Assembly: GCA_030642995.1 (NCBI GenBank)
Contig: DAOWMR010000239.1
Span: 1-5,160, forward strand
Source of the DNA: Spirochaetales bacterium
GTDB lineage: Bacteria; Spirochaetota; Spirochaetia; DSM-27196; SLST01
Length of the DNA stretch: 5,160 nt
Direction of reading: 5' to 3'
The number at the start of each line of letters is the position of its first letter. Position 1 is the first letter of the stretch. Under the pieces are notes generated by a model. It was not told the DNA's origin, searched no databases, and saw nothing but the letters and a program-made list of their open reading frames with translations. The position numbers and the translations under genes are program-made. Shown here piece after piece: positions 4,767 through 5,160 of the stretch.

Positions 4767-5160
4767 TCGGGATCGGTGGCGCTGTCGGTATTGAACTCCG
4801 GCTGGCGTTGCATCGATCCGCTGGGGCGGCGGCGGGTCTTCTCAGCACCTGCCCTCAGCGTCGTGCTTCGGTCAGGGAGCAAGACGCGTCCGATCCCGGC
4901 ACGGACGCCGGGACCGGGGAAGAGCCCGTCTTCTTTCTCTTCTCTATTGTGTGTGTTGCATGCTCAATGCGTCCCGCACCGCTGGAACGGGATGGTGGCT
5001 TGCATTGGCAGGAAGCATAAAGGTGACGTGTCCTTCCGGGTGGCGGGTTTTCAACATCTCCACGAAGTGATACAACGCGACGGCGCCGTGATGGAGTTGG
5101 CAAACTCAACCGAATAGGCCGCGCCAAGGAATCCGCTCCGGTAGGTTGCAACATACCAGC

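Larger units (their letters stand above)
4425..5160. other. GATCGG-rich repetitive tract, no supported gene
   Basis: From about 4425 to 4780 the plus strand is G-rich and full of GGATCGG-like words. Several frames on both strands stay open for this reason and overlap each other, which argues against any of them being a gene. From about 4930 the composition changes, with a CT-rich run (4930-4947). A plus-strand frame ending at TAG 5115-5117 (...GDVSFRVAGFQHLHEVIQ...) has mildly coding-like codons but no recognisable family or start. A short hairpin, TCCCGGC/GCCGGGA (4894-4913), lies between these parts. Confidence 0.45.

Noticed and set aside
4492..4848. Minus-strand ORF of 118 codons rich in Pro and Arg
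   Set aside because: Its composition simply reflects the G-rich plus strand; there is no motif or ribosome binding site.
4894..4947. Hairpin TCCCGGC/GCCGGGA followed by a CT-rich run, as a terminator
   Set aside because: The T-rich part begins about 15 bases after the stem and is broken by C; no gene clearly ends upstream.
4479..5117. Long plus-strand ORF of 212 codons
   Set aside because: It runs through the GATCGG-rich repeats, overlaps several other open frames on both strands, has no start signal, and its repeats fall in different frames.

Overview
The window looks bacterial: moderately high GC, a strong AGGAGG-type ribosome binding site (before position 1104), tight gene overlaps, and TAnnnT-type -10 boxes. 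The sequence does not fix the phylum. It reads as the end of an accessory island rather than core chromosome, because an intact three-gene block lies between mobile-element debris and a broken tRNA gene.

Layout. Positions 1-118 are a perfect inverted copy of 3537-3654. Each copy holds 71 bp of a decayed gene followed by 47 bp that resembles an insertion-sequence end. Positions 119-325 hold a hairpin, a doubtful 43-codon ORF (149-280) and a probable promoter. Positions 326-3142 hold three plus-strand genes: a Crp/Fnr-type regulator (326-1024), an unrecognised 342-residue protein (1104-2132), and a radical SAM enzyme with a C-terminal SPASM-like cysteine region (2132-3142). Positions 3329-3538 carry the N-terminal stump of an IS91-family transposase on the minus strand. 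Positions 3584-3967 carry a minus-strand pseudogene with two in-frame stops. Positions 3982-4028 are the 3' half of a tRNA-Arg(UCU), a probable attachment-site scar. From 4029 to the end I see no convincing gene, only strong inverted repeats, a 33-bp tandem repeat, and GATCGG-rich imperfect repeats.

How the genes may work together. A 14-bp palindrome just after the regulator's stop codon is centred about 41-42 bp upstream of the start point predicted from a TACGCT -10 box. That is the class II activator position used by Crp/Fnr proteins. I infer that the regulator activates the two downstream genes. These two overlap by one base (TAATG), so they are probably translated together. The pair may be an unrecognised partner or substrate protein plus a radical SAM maturase, that is, a possible peptide- or protein-modification system. 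No known RiPP precursor or RRE domain is recognisable. One SPASM cysteine is replaced by threonine, so the auxiliary cluster set may be non-standard. The main caution is that the inverted repeat begins exactly at base 1, so the left edge could be an assembly artefact.
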